DNA of 64,000 bases, taken from assembly GCF_038433155.1 (NCBI RefSeq), contig NZ_JBCDMW010000021.1:62001-126000 (forward strand), given 5' to 3'. The stretch is from Luteococcus sp038433155. GTDB lineage: Bacteria > Actinomycetota > Actinomycetes > Propionibacteriales > Propionibacteriaceae. Of the stretch, positions 8,693-17,445 are shown in pieces (the first letter of the stretch is position 1; each line of letters starts with the position of its first letter). Under the pieces are notes generated by a model. The model did not search any database and was not told the origin of the DNA. It saw nothing but the letters and a program-made list of their open reading frames with translations. Made by a program: the position numbers and the translations under genes.

Positions 8693-9445
8693 TCAGGAGG
8701 CGAGCTGGACGAACCAGACGAACAGGGGAGCGCACACCAGCGCGGGCAGCATGTCGGCGACCCGCAGGGGCTTGAGCCCCATCAGCCGGACGGCGAGGGC
8801 CATCAGGATCACCCCGCCGGCCACGGTCAGCGCGTCGATCTGGGCCGGGGGCAGCACGTCCCCCAGCAGGGCCCCGACGATGGTGAGCGTGCCCTGGTAG
8901 AGCGCCACGGCGACGGCGGACAGCATCACGCCCACGCCCAGGGAGGAGGCGAAGGCCACCGAGGCGAAACCGTCCAGGACGGCCTTGACCAGCAGCTGCT
9001 CCGAGCCGCGGCCCAGCCCGTCGGACAGGGCCCCGAGGATGGACAGCGGCCCCACGCAGAAGACCAGCGTCGCGGTGACGAAGCCGTCGACGAAGCGATG
9101 ATCTCCTTCGGCCCCCACCCGGCCCCGGATCCAGCGGCCGAGGTCATCCATCCGCTCCTCCAGCCGGAGCACGGAGCCGATCAGGGCACCGACCACCAGG
9201 GCCAGCAGGATCACCACCAGGGCGGCGCCATTGCCCACCGCCTCGTTCAGCGTGGGCTGCAGCAGCGGGCGCACGGACAGGGCGCCGATCACCAGCACCA
9301 CCAGGGAGAGCACGTCGGTGATGGTGGCGGCGGTGCGCTGGCTCAACCGCCCGCCCAGGGCCAGGCCGGCCAGCGAGCCGAGGACGATGAGCAGCACATT
9401 GACCGCCGTGCCCACCCCGATGAAGCCGTGCTGCAGGAATTCCAC
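8693..9445 (-). CDS. DUF554 family membrane protein
   Basis: Predicted inner-membrane protein of about 250 residues with seven or so helices. It begins VEFLQHGFIGVGTAVNVLLI, the typical start of DUF554 (YdfK-like) proteins. Glycine-rich motifs such as GDHRFVDGFVTATLVFCVGP and SSLGVGVMLSA fit the family. A longer frame opens at TTG 9526, but it runs into the hisD promoter and its extra residues look non-coding, so GTG 9445 is preferred. Transport or sensing role unknown. It probably heads an operon with ybaK. Confidence 0.8.
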   Translation of the reverse strand: MEFLQHGFIGVGTAVNVLLIVLGSLAGLALGGRLSQRTAATITDVLSLVVLVIGALSVRPLLQPTLNEAVGNGAALVVILLALVVGALIGSVLRLEERMDDLGRWIRGRVGAEGDHRFVDGFVTATLVFCVGPLSILGALSDGLGRGSEQLLVKAVLDGFASVAFASSLGVGVMLSAVAVALYQGTLTIVGALLGDVLPPAQIDALTVAGGVILMALAVRLMGLKPLRVADMLPALVCAPLFVWFVQLAS

Positions 9446-9528
9446 CCCCGTATCCCACCACAGCCCGGCCGTCGGGCCTGCGCCATGCCAGCGGGTGGAA
9501 GCCGACGGGAATTGTCGGTGGCCCAAAC

Positions 9529-9534
9529 TAGACT
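9529..9534 (+). promoter_or_regulatory. Leaderless -10 box (TAGACT) for hisD
   Basis: TAGACT lies at -12 to -7 from the GTG start at 9541, leaving exactly six bases. There is no ribosome binding site, so hisD is probably translated from a leaderless mRNA. No clear -35 box. Confidence 0.6.
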
Positions 9535-9540
9535 CGGTCC

Positions 9541-10896
9541 GTGCCTGAGAACCAGCTTCTGCGAACCCTAGACCTGACCGCCGCCGGCGCCGACGGCTCC
9601 GCCTTCGACTACCGGGCCGCGGTGCCGCGCGCCAGCTTCGACGTCGAGCATGCCGTGGCCGCGGTCCGTCCCATCTGCGATGCCGTCGCCGACGAGGGTG
9701 AGGCCGCGCTGGTGCGCTTCGCGCAGCAGTTCGACAAGGTGACCCCGCAACACCTGCGGGTCCCGGCCGAGGAGCTGGCCCGGTGCGCCGAGCAGCTGGA
9801 CCCCGAGCTGCGGGCGGCCTTCGAGGAATCGATCACCCGGCGACGGCAGGTGTGCGAGCTGGCGGAGAAGGAGACCACCTCGCCCAGCATCACCGTCGCG
9901 CCGGGCGCCACCGTGGCGCAGCGCATCATCCCGGTGCAGCGGGTGGGCCTGTACGTGCCCGGTGGGCTGGCGCCGCTGGCCAGCTCCGTGATCATGAATG
10001 TGGTGCCGGCCCAGGTGGCCGGGGTGTCCTCGATTGCCGTGACCAGTCCGCCGCAGGCCGAGTTCGGTGGCCTGCCGCACCCCAACATCCTGGCCCTGTG
10101 CCACATCCTGGGGATCGACGAGGTCTACGCCGTCGGCGGCGCCCAGGCCATCGCCATGTTCGCGTACGGGGTGCCCGGCCTGTGCGAGCGGGTGGACATG
10201 GTCACCGGACCCGGCAACATCTACGTCGTGGCGGCCAAGCGGCTGTTGCGCGGGCTGGTGGGCATCGACTCCGAGGCCGGCCCCACCGAGATCATGATCC
10301 TGGCCGACGACAGCGCGGACCCGGAGCACGTGGCCGCCGACCTGATCAGCCAGGCCGAGCACGACCCGATGGCCGGCTCGGTGCTGGTCACCGACTCGGT
10401 GGACCTGGCCAACCGGGTGCAGGAGGCCACCGCCCGGCAGGCGGCCGCCACCCGGCACGCCGAGCGGGTGCGCACCGCCCTGACCGGGCAGCAGTCCGGC
10501 GTGGTGCTGGTGCGGGACCTGGAGCAGGGCCTGTTGGTCTGCGACGCCTATGCCGCCGAGCACCTGGAGGTGCAGACCCGGCATGCGGCCGCCTGGGCGG
10601 CCCGGGTGCGCAATGCCGGTGCCATCTTCGTCGGCAGCTGGTCCCCGGTCTCCCTGGGGGACTACTCCGCCGGCTCCACCCACGTCCTGCCGACGGCGGG
10701 CTGCGCCTGCCACAGCTCCGGGCTGAGCGTGCGCAGCTTCATGAAGGCCGTGCACGTCATCAACTATGACCAACAGGCGCTGCTGGACCTGGCCGACGCG
10801 GTGGAGACCTTCGCCCTGGCCGAGAACCTGCCCGGGCATGCCAATGCCATCACCGTGCGTCGGGGCAGCGTCGAGCAGCCCGCCCGGGAGCAGTGA
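9541..10896 (+). CDS. hisD: Histidinol dehydrogenase
   Basis: Zinc enzyme that oxidises L-histidinol to L-histidine in two NAD-dependent steps, the end of histidine synthesis; cytosolic, 451 residues. Recognisable stretches are the nucleotide-binding AVGGAQAIAMFAYG, GPTEIMILADDSADPEHVA, the zinc-ligand segment SQAEHDP, and the late SLGDYSAGSTHVLPTAG. First gene of hisD-hisC-hisB-hisH; its TGA overlaps the ATG of hisC. GTG start directly behind a TANNNT box. Confidence 0.97.
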   Translation: MPENQLLRTLDLTAAGADGSAFDYRAAVPRASFDVEHAVAAVRPICDAVADEGEAALVRFAQQFDKVTPQHLRVPAEELARCAEQLDPELRAAFEESITRRRQVCELAEKETTSPSITVAPGATVAQRIIPVQRVGLYVPGGLAPLASSVIMNVVPAQVAGVSSIAVTSPPQAEFGGLPHPNILALCHILGIDEVYAVGGAQAIAMFAYGVPGLCERVDMVTGPGNIYVVAAKRLLRGLVGIDSEAGPTEIMILADDSADPEHVAADLISQAEHDPMAGSVLVTDSVDLANRVQEATARQAAATRHAERVRTALTGQQSGVVLVRDLEQGLLVCDAYAAEHLEVQTRHAAAWAARVRNAGAIFVGSWSPVSLGDYSAGSTHVLPTAGCACHSSGLSVRSFMKAVHVINYDQQALLDLADAVETFALAENLPGHANAITVRRGSVEQPAREQ

Positions 10897-12026
10897 TGAA
10901 CGAGCCGATCACCCCGATCGCCCTGGACCAGCTGCCGCTGCGCCCCGAGCTGGTGGGGGAGGAGCCCTATGGCGCCCCCCAGCTGGACGTGCCGGTGTGC
11001 CTGAACGTCAACGAGAACCCGTACCCGCCCAGTGACCGGGTGCGCGAGCAGATGGGGCGGGCGGTGGCCGAATCCGCCCGCGGCATGAACCGTTACCCGG
11101 ACCGGGAGGCCACCCGGCTGCGCACCGCGCTGGCCGGCTACCTGGGCTTCGGGCTGGGGGCGGACAACATCTGGGCCGCCAACGGGTCCAATGAGGTGAT
11201 GACGCACCTGCTGCAGGCCTTCGGCGGCCCGGGCCGGACGCTGCTGGCCTTCAGCCCCACCTACTCGATGTACCCGGAGTACGCCCGCAACACGTTGACC
11301 CACTATGTCGCGGTGCCGCGCACCGCGGACTTCCGGGTGGAGGCCGACGCGGTGCTGGCCGCCGTCGAGGAACACCGGGCCGACATCATCCTGATCACCA
11401 CCCCGAACAACCCGACTGGCACCACCACCCCGGTGAGCGTGATCGACGAGATCTGCACCCGGCTGGCCGAGGTGCGGCCGGACTGCATGGTGGTGGTGGA
11501 CGAGGCCTACCAGGAGTTCACCGAGGTGCCGGAGGACTCGGCCCTGGCCCTGCTGCCGCGCCACCAGCACCTGGTGGTCAGCCGCACCATGAGCAAGGCC
11601 TTCGCCTATGCCGGTGGCCGGCTGGGCTACCTGGCGGCCACCCCCGCCGTCGTCGACGCCTGCCGGATTGTCCGGCTGCCCTACCACCTGTCCGTGGCGG
11701 CGCAGGAGATTGCCCTGGTGGCGCTGGCCAATGCCGACGAGATGCTGCACCGCGTGGCTGACCTGCGGGAACAGTGCCAGCTGCTGCAGCAGTGGCTGCG
11801 GGAGCAGGGCCTGGACGTGGTGCCCAGCCAGGCCAACTTCTGCCTGTTCGGCCGCTTCCTCGATCGGCACGACGTCTGGCAGAAGCTGCTGGACCGGGGC
11901 GTGCTGATCCGCGAGACCGGCCCGGCCGGCTACCTGCGGGTCTCGGCCGGCACCCCGGAGGAGATGGCGGCCTTCCGCACCGCCCTGACCGAGATCCTGC
12001 CCACCGTCACCCAGGAGATGCCATGA
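10896..12026 (+). CDS. hisC: Histidinol-phosphate aminotransferase
   Basis: PLP enzyme of fold type I that converts imidazole-acetol phosphate and glutamate to histidinol phosphate; 376 residues from ATG 10896, which overlaps the hisD stop (TGATG). The substrate loop NVNENPYPPS, the TTPNNPTGTTTP segment, DEAYQEF, and the PLP lysine in SRTMSKAFAYAGGRLGY are visible. The stop overlaps the hisB start, showing tight coupling in the his operon. Confidence 0.97.
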   Translation: MNEPITPIALDQLPLRPELVGEEPYGAPQLDVPVCLNVNENPYPPSDRVREQMGRAVAESARGMNRYPDREATRLRTALAGYLGFGLGADNIWAANGSNEVMTHLLQAFGGPGRTLLAFSPTYSMYPEYARNTLTHYVAVPRTADFRVEADAVLAAVEEHRADIILITTPNNPTGTTTPVSVIDEICTRLAEVRPDCMVVVDEAYQEFTEVPEDSALALLPRHQHLVVSRTMSKAFAYAGGRLGYLAATPAVVDACRIVRLPYHLSVAAQEIALVALANADEMLHRVADLREQCQLLQQWLREQGLDVVPSQANFCLFGRFLDRHDVWQKLLDRGVLIRETGPAGYLRVSAGTPEEMAAFRTALTEILPTVTQEMP

Positions 12027-12631
12027 GCCGCACCGCCACCGTCGAGCGAGCCACCAGCGAGTCCGCCATCCGGGTCAGCGTGAACCTGGACGGCACCGGG
12101 CGCAGCACCATCAGCACCGGCGTCGGCTTCTATGACCACATGCTGACCGCGCTGAGCAAGCACTCCGGGATCGACCTGGAGGTCAGCTGCACCGGCGACG
12201 TGCACATCGACGGCCACCACAGCGTGGAGGACACCGCGATCGCGCTGGGCCAGGCGATCAGGCAGGCGCTGGGCGACAAGTCCGGGATCACCCGCTACGG
12301 GGACGCGATGGTGCCGCTGGACGAGGCGCTGGCCCAGTGCGTCGTCGACGTCGCCGGCCGTCCCTACTGCGTCTGCACCGGGGAGCCCGAGGGGCAGGTC
12401 TATGCCCTGATCGGCGGCTCCGGCGTGCCCTACGCGGGCTCCATGACCTACCACGTCTTCGAGTCCCTGGCCCTCAACGCGGGGCTGTGCATCCACCTGA
12501 GGCTGCTGGCCGGGCGGGACCCGCACCACATCGTCGAGGCGGAGTTCAAGGCGCTCGCCCGGGCGCTGCGCGCCGCCGTCGCTCCGGACCCCAGGGTACA
12601 GGGCATCCCCAGCACCAAGGGCGCGCTGTGA
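12023..12631 (+). CDS. hisB: Imidazoleglycerol-phosphate dehydratase
   Basis: Manganese enzyme that dehydrates imidazoleglycerol phosphate, 202 residues, monofunctional (no phosphatase domain). The metal-binding repeats are clear: GVGFYDHMLTALSKHSGIDL with DGHHSVEDTAIALGQA, and later GSMTYHVFESLA with DPHHIVEAEFKALARAL. ATG 12023 overlaps the hisC stop (ATGA), which fixes the start although the frame is open further upstream. The stop overlaps the hisH GTG. Confidence 0.97.
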   Translation: MSRTATVERATSESAIRVSVNLDGTGRSTISTGVGFYDHMLTALSKHSGIDLEVSCTGDVHIDGHHSVEDTAIALGQAIRQALGDKSGITRYGDAMVPLDEALAQCVVDVAGRPYCVCTGEPEGQVYALIGGSGVPYAGSMTYHVFESLALNAGLCIHLRLLAGRDPHHIVEAEFKALARALRAAVAPDPRVQGIPSTKGAL

Positions 12632-13281
12632 ACTCGCCGGGCCAGCCCGCGCGCTTCCCGAAGGTCGCGGTCCTGGACTACGGCTCCGGGAACCTGCACT
12701 CCGCCTGTCGCGCGCTGGAGGCGGCCGGGGCGCGGGTGGTGCTGGGCAGCAGCCACGACGAGTTGCTGCGCTGTGACCGGCTGGTGGTGCCGGGTGTGGG
12801 CGCCTTCGCCGCCTGCATGCGGGGCCTGCGGGCCGTCGGTGGGGATGACCTGGTGCATCGCTGGGTGGCGGCGGGCCGGCCGCTGCTGGGGATCTGCGTC
12901 GGCCACCAGATCCTGTTCGAGCGTGGTCTGGAACACGGGCACGACACGCCCGGCCTGGGAATCCTGCCCGGAACCGTGGAACGGCTCACCTCCGCCCGGC
13001 TGCCGCACATGGGGTGGAATGGGGTGGAGGTGGCCGCGGGCAGTCGGCTGCTGGCCGGACTGGCCCAGGAGCGCTTCTACTTCGTGCATTCCTACGGCGT
13101 GCACGCCACGGGGGACACCGCGTCGGTGACCTGGGCGGAGCACGACGGCGACCGCTTCGTGGCCGCCACCGAACGGGACGGGGTGTGCAGCACCCAGTTC
13201 CATCCGGAGAAGTCCGGCGCCGCCGGTGCCGGACTGTTGACCAACTGGTTGTCCCTCGGGGACAACACGACGATGGGCTAG
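12628..13281 (+). CDS. hisH: Imidazole glycerol phosphate synthase, glutaminase subunit
   Basis: Class I glutamine amidotransferase subunit, 217 residues, that supplies ammonia to HisF; hisF itself is not in this window. The N-terminal LDYGSGNLHSACRALEAAGA, the nucleophile cysteine in LLGICVGHQILFERG, FYFVHSYGVHA, and the His-x-Glu pair in STQFHPEKSG complete the catalytic triad. GTG 12628 overlaps the hisB stop (GTGA). Its TAG stop forms part of the TAGGGT box that drives hisA. Confidence 0.96.
   Translation: MNSPGQPARFPKVAVLDYGSGNLHSACRALEAAGARVVLGSSHDELLRCDRLVVPGVGAFAACMRGLRAVGGDDLVHRWVAAGRPLLGICVGHQILFERGLEHGHDTPGLGILPGTVERLTSARLPHMGWNGVEVAAGSRLLAGLAQERFYFVHSYGVHATGDTASVTWAEHDGDRFVAATERDGVCSTQFHPEKSGAAGAGLLTNWLSLGDNTTMG
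13248..13266. promoter_or_regulatory. Perfect 8-base inverted repeat upstream of the hisA promoter
   Basis: GTTGTCCC-TCG-GGGACAAC is a perfect dyad inside the last codons of hisH, 12 bases before the hisA -10 box. It could be an operator or a stem-loop. No function is established. Confidence 0.35.
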
Positions 13282-13284
13282 GGT
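13279..13284 (+). promoter_or_regulatory. Leaderless -10 box (TAGGGT) for hisA
   Basis: TAGGGT, which includes the hisH stop codon, sits at -12 to -7 from the GTG at 13291. This gives hisA and the two genes behind it an internal, probably leaderless promoter. Confidence 0.55.
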
Positions 13285-13290
13285 TCAGTC

Positions 13291-14028
13291 GTGAATTCTC
13301 TTGTTCTGCTTCCCGCCGTAGATGTCCAGAACGGGCAGGCCGTACAGCTTGTCCAGGGTGTGGCCGGCTCCGAGAAGGTCTTCGGAGACCCGCTGGAGGC
13401 CGCCAGCCGATGGCAGGGCGAAGGCGCCGAATGGATCCACCTGGTGGACCTCGATGCCGCCTTCGGTCGTGGCAGCAACTACGAGGTGCTGGCCCGGATC
13501 GTCGACGAACTGCACATCAACGTGGAGATGTCCGGTGGCATCCGCGACGACGCCAGCCTGGAGCGCGCCCTGCAGGCCGGGGCCCGACGGGTGAACGTCG
13601 GCACCGCTGCCCTGGAGAACCCGGAGTGGTGCGAGCGGATCATCAAGGAGCACGGTGACCGGGTGGCGATCGGTCTGGACGTGAAGGGCACCCGGTTGGC
13701 CGCCCGCGGCTGGACCACCGAGGGTGGTGACCTGTTCGAAACCCTGGAGCGGCTCAATGCCGCCGGCTGCCAGCGCTACGTGGTCACCGACGTGGCCAGC
13801 GATGGCATGCTGACCGGTCCCAATCTGGAACTGCTGGGGCAGGTCTGCGCCCGCACCGAGGCCGCCGTGGTGGCCAGCGGCGGCATCTCCACCCTGGACG
13901 ACCTGCGTCAGCTGCGCGGGCTGGTTCCGATCGGCGTGGAGGGTGCCATCGTCGGGACCGCCCTGTACGTCGGCAACTTCACCCTGCCCGAGGCGCTGGC
14001 CGCCGCCACCGGCGAGGCCGAGCGATGA
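13291..14028 (+). CDS. hisA: Phosphoribosyl isomerase A (HisA, probably dual HisA/TrpF PriA)
   Basis: (Beta-alpha)8-barrel isomerase of 245 residues that opens the ribose of ProFAR in histidine synthesis. The catalytic aspartates lie in LPAVDVQNGQAVQLVQG (near residue 10) and in VTDVASDGMLTGPNLELL. Many actinobacteria lack trpF and use this enzyme (PriA) for tryptophan as well. That dual role is inferred from lineage, not shown here. GTG start, no ribosome binding site, TANNNT box six bases upstream. It overlaps the next gene by ATGA. Confidence 0.95.
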   Translation: MNSLVLLPAVDVQNGQAVQLVQGVAGSEKVFGDPLEAASRWQGEGAEWIHLVDLDAAFGRGSNYEVLARIVDELHINVEMSGGIRDDASLERALQAGARRVNVGTAALENPEWCERIIKEHGDRVAIGLDVKGTRLAARGWTTEGGDLFETLERLNAAGCQRYVVTDVASDGMLTGPNLELLGQVCARTEAAVVASGGISTLDDLRQLRGLVPIGVEGAIVGTALYVGNFTLPEALAAATGEAER

Positions 14029-16349
14029 CGGCGCTGCTGCAGGGTGGCCGGCTGCGCGAGGAACTCGCCGGCAAGAAGATCGTGATGACCGGCGTGACCG
14101 GCTTCATCGGGGAGCAGATCCTGTGGAAGATCCTCACCGAGCTGCCCGACACCCGGGCCGTGGTGCTGGTCCGCCCCAAGGGCTCGGTCACCGCGCGGGA
14201 CCGCGTCGTGTCCCTGCTGAAGAAGCCCATCTTCAAGGAGCTGGCCGAGGCCGCCGGCGGGGCCGACGCGCTGTGCGAGAACCGGGTGGACGTGCTCTCC
14301 GGGGACCTGCCGAATGTGCCCGAGCTGCCGCGGGACCTGGATGTGGTGATCCATTGCGCCGGTGATGTCAGCTTCGACCCGCCGATCGATTCCGCCTTCA
14401 AGACCAATGTGCTGGGCACCCAGGCGCTGATGGAGGCCATGCTGGCCGCCTGCCGGGACGAGCAGGGCACCCTGGCCCGGATCCCGCACTATGTGCACAT
14501 TTCCACCGCCTACACGGCGGGCCGGCGTCGTGGCGCCATTCCCGAGGCAGCGCATGAACACGACGTCGACTACCGCGAGGAAACCCGGCAGGCCCTGGCC
14601 ATGGGCGAGCTGGTGGAGGCCCAGAGCCGCACCTCCGAGCAGCTGGCGGAGCTGCGCAAGCAGGCGGAGCGGGAGCACCGCCAGGCCGGCTTCCTCACCA
14701 CCGCCGAGGACACGGAACGACGCCGGCAGGCGTGGGTCAAAGCCAAGCTGGTGGAGGCCGGCACCGAGCGTGCCCGCTCCCTGGGTTGGACCGATGTCTA
14801 CACCTTCGCCAAGGCGATGGGGGAACGGGTCGTGGCGGACCTGGGCAAGGACATCAAGGTCTCGATCGTGCGGCCCGCCATCGTGGAGTCCAGTCTGGTG
14901 CACCCCTACCCGGGGTGGATCGAGGGCTTCAAGATGGCCGACCCGATCATCTTGGCCTATGGCAAGGGGCAGCTTAAGGAGTTCCCGGCCTCTCCCGACG
15001 CGGCCCTGGACATCGTGCCCTGTGACCACGTGGTGAACGCCATCGTCGCGGTCTGCGCCACCCAACCGGAGATCGGCCAGCCGGAGTTCTACCACTGCTC
15101 CACCGGTGCCCGGAACCCGATGACCTTCCGGGAGATCTACGAGTACATCCGGGAGTACTTCAGCCAGCATCCCTATACCCGCTCCGACGGGACGGTCGCG
15201 CCGCTGGCCACCTGGAAGTTCCCCGGCGAGCAGCCCGTGGAGCGTTTCCTCAAAGTTGCCGAGCAGGCGCACAAGGTGGGCAATCGCGCGCTCAGCTGGG
15301 CCCCCCGCGGCAAGTACACCCGGCAGGCGGCCACCGCGCTGGACAAGCAGGGCAAGAGCCTCAGTTTCCTGCGTCGCTACCTCAGCCTGTACGGGGAGTA
15401 CCTGCAGTCCCAGGTGCACTTCGTCGACGACCGGACCATGGCTCTGCACAATTCGCTGCATCCCGAGGACGTGGCCGCCTTCGCCTTCGACACCTCGGCG
15501 GTGGACTGGCGCACCTACATGATGGAGATCCACACTCCGGCGATCACCGATCCGGTGCGTCGGCTGGAGGCGCTGCGCAACCGTCGCGGCAAGCCTTCCA
15601 GCACCTACAAGGAGCTCAAGCCCGCGGAGCCGGGCACCGTGCTGGCCGCCTTCGACCTGGACGGCACCGTGATGGACACCAATGTGGTGGAGACCTATCT
15701 GTGGGCTCGGTTGCCCGACCTGTCCCCGGCGGGGCGGGTGCGGGAACTGGCCGAGGTGGCGGCCTCGCTGCCCGGCTACCTGGGGGCGGATCGTCGGGAC
15801 CGGGCCACCTTCCTGCGCTCCATCTACCGTCGCTACGCCGGCATGGAGATGAGCCGGCTGGAGGCCTATGTGGACCAGCAGATGGCGCCCTTCGTCAAGG
15901 ATCGGCTCTCCCCGCAGGCCATTGCCCGGATCCAGGAGCACCGCGATGCCGGGCACGTCACCATCCTGATGACCGGCGTGATCCGGCCGCTGACCCGGCC
16001 CCTGGAGGACCTGTTCGACGTGATCGTCGCGTCGGAGCTGGTGGTGGATGACAACGGCATCTGCACCGGCTTCCTGGCACAGCCACCGATGGTGGGCGAG
16101 TCCCGCTCCGCCTGGCTGCGACACCACGCCGCCCAGCACGGGATCGACCTCGCCCAGTCCTATGCCTATGCCGACAGCCACGTGGACCTGCCGATGCTCA
16201 ATGCCGTCGGCAATCCGGTGGCGGTGCAACCCGACGTCGGCCTGCTACGTGCCGCCCGCAAGGGTGGTTGGAGCGTGGTGGACTGGCACGCCAGCCCCTC
16301 GATCCAGCGGTGGCGGCTGCCCCGCCGGGCCGAGAACCCCGGGAACTGA
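14025..16349 (+). CDS. Fusion of fatty-acyl-CoA-reductase-like SDR and HAD-IB phosphatase
   Basis: A 774-residue two-domain protein. Residues about 12-400 are an extended SDR of the fatty acyl-CoA/ester reductase (NAD-binding 4, male-sterility) type, with GVTGFIGEQILWKIL at the nucleotide site, HYVHISTAYTAGRRRG, and the catalytic YTFAK. From about residue 535 follows a HAD-superfamily IB phosphatase with FDLDGT (Asp544 and Asp546) and the later DSHVDLPML motif. The domain pair is known as an annotation in actinobacteria, but its substrate is not. A role in lipid or ether-lipid metabolism is possible. It is coupled to hisA by ATGA, which may only reflect shared transcription. Confidence 0.88.
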   Translation: MTALLQGGRLREELAGKKIVMTGVTGFIGEQILWKILTELPDTRAVVLVRPKGSVTARDRVVSLLKKPIFKELAEAAGGADALCENRVDVLSGDLPNVPELPRDLDVVIHCAGDVSFDPPIDSAFKTNVLGTQALMEAMLAACRDEQGTLARIPHYVHISTAYTAGRRRGAIPEAAHEHDVDYREETRQALAMGELVEAQSRTSEQLAELRKQAEREHRQAGFLTTAEDTERRRQAWVKAKLVEAGTERARSLGWTDVYTFAKAMGERVVADLGKDIKVSIVRPAIVESSLVHPYPGWIEGFKMADPIILAYGKGQLKEFPASPDAALDIVPCDHVVNAIVAVCATQPEIGQPEFYHCSTGARNPMTFREIYEYIREYFSQHPYTRSDGTVAPLATWKFPGEQPVERFLKVAEQAHKVGNRALSWAPRGKYTRQAATALDKQGKSLSFLRRYLSLYGEYLQSQVHFVDDRTMALHNSLHPEDVAAFAFDTSAVDWRTYMMEIHTPAITDPVRRLEALRNRRGKPSSTYKELKPAEPGTVLAAFDLDGTVMDTNVVETYLWARLPDLSPAGRVRELAEVAASLPGYLGADRRDRATFLRSIYRRYAGMEMSRLEAYVDQQMAPFVKDRLSPQAIARIQEHRDAGHVTILMTGVIRPLTRPLEDLFDVIVASELVVDDNGICTGFLAQPPMVGESRSAWLRHHAAQHGIDLAQSYAYADSHVDLPMLNAVGNPVAVQPDVGLLRAARKGGWSVVDWHASPSIQRWRLPRRAENPGN

Positions 16350-16357
16350 CCAGCGGC

Positions 16358-17368
16358 GTGGACCCCTTCGTCGGGGGCGGCCTGGAATGGAGCGCCCTGG
16401 TAGCCGAGGACCTCGAGCAGCTCGCTGAACTGCGGACTGCCATCGAGTACTTCGACGACCCCGTGGAGCGGCTCAGCCTGGCCGAGCTGGAGGAGTACTT
16501 CTCCGCGCCAGGAGCCACCCCCGAGGCCGATGCCGTGGTGGGCCGGGACAAGGGCGGCACCATCGTCGCCTATGGCTGGAACCACATCCGCGGTCTGGAC
16601 GTGGGCGAGCCCCAGGTCTGGCTGGATGGTGGCGTGCACCCCGCCTGGCGACACCAGCAGCTGGGGCGACGGCTGCTGGAGTGGCAGGTGGCCCGGGCCC
16701 AGGAGTGGTTCGACGAGATCCGGCTGGAGCACCCGGAGCTGAACCGGCTGCTGCTCACCCGCTTCGTGGAACAGAAGGCGGGCACCCACGCCCACATGAT
16801 GGAGGCGGCGGGATTCACCGCGCGTCGCTGGTACTTCGACATGCACCGCACCTTCGCCGACGACAATGGGCCGCGGATCCTGCCGTCGATGCCGCGCACG
16901 GACGGGATCGGGTTGCAGCCCTACCATCCGCACTTCAGCGAGCAGGTGCGGCTGGCGCACAATGAGGCCTTCGCCGACGTGCCCGGCGTGCATGCCGTCT
17001 CCCGCGCCGCCTGGGAGCACTCGATGCGGCGCCGGGCCGCCCGGCCCGAATGGTCCTGGGTGGCCACCGTCGACGGGCAGGTGGTGGGCTACGCAATGAA
17101 CAGCGCCTACGTGCAGGACTGGGAGGCCCAGAGCTTCTCCGAGGGGTGGACCGACCGGCTCGGTGTGCGGCCCGCATGGCGGGGGCACAATGTGGGCTCG
17201 GCGCTGCTGATCGCGTCGATGCGCACCTTCCTGGACGCCGGCTTGGACGGTGCCGGGGTGGGCGTCGACACCACCGACCCCGGCGGGGCGGTGCTGCTCT
17301 TCGAGTCGGTGGGCTACGAGGCGGAGGAGATGGTGGTGCTCTACGGCCGGGAGCTGGTGGCCGGCTGA
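16358..17368 (+). CDS. Protein with two GNAT acetyltransferase domains
   Basis: Protein of 336 residues from GTG 16358, 9 bases after the preceding stop; an upstream TTG at 16268 lies inside that gene and is rejected. Two GNAT folds are seen, each with an acetyl-CoA loop: GVHPAWRHQQLGRRLL near residue 90 and GVRPAWRGHNVGSALL near residue 265. The double-GNAT plan resembles mycothiol synthase (MshD) and other actinobacterial acetyltransferases. The substrate cannot be assigned. Last gene of the hisA transcription unit. Confidence 0.82.
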   Translation: MDPFVGGGLEWSALVAEDLEQLAELRTAIEYFDDPVERLSLAELEEYFSAPGATPEADAVVGRDKGGTIVAYGWNHIRGLDVGEPQVWLDGGVHPAWRHQQLGRRLLEWQVARAQEWFDEIRLEHPELNRLLLTRFVEQKAGTHAHMMEAAGFTARRWYFDMHRTFADDNGPRILPSMPRTDGIGLQPYHPHFSEQVRLAHNEAFADVPGVHAVSRAAWEHSMRRRAARPEWSWVATVDGQVVGYAMNSAYVQDWEAQSFSEGWTDRLGVRPAWRGHNVGSALLIASMRTFLDAGLDGAGVGVDTTDPGGAVLLFESVGYEAEEMVVLYGRELVAG

Positions 17369-17401
17369 CCGCCGGTTTGGGGGCACAGGGTCCGCAGCGG
17401 G

Positions 17402-17407
17402 TAGCAT
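17402..17407 (+). promoter_or_regulatory. Probable -10 box (TAGCAT) for yebC
   Basis: TAGCAT would start transcription near 17414 and leave a leader of about 32 bases carrying the GAGAGGTGAGG ribosome binding site before ATG 17446. A weak TTGGGG at 17377 is a possible -35 element. Confidence 0.45.
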
Positions 17408-17445
17408 GGCGCGTCAGGATTCTGCACGAGAGGTGAGGTTGACGC

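Noticed and set aside
9446..9526. N-terminal extension of the DUF554 protein from a TTG at 9526
   Set aside because: The extra 27 residues look non-coding, overlap the hisD promoter region, and the family begins at the GTG at 9445.
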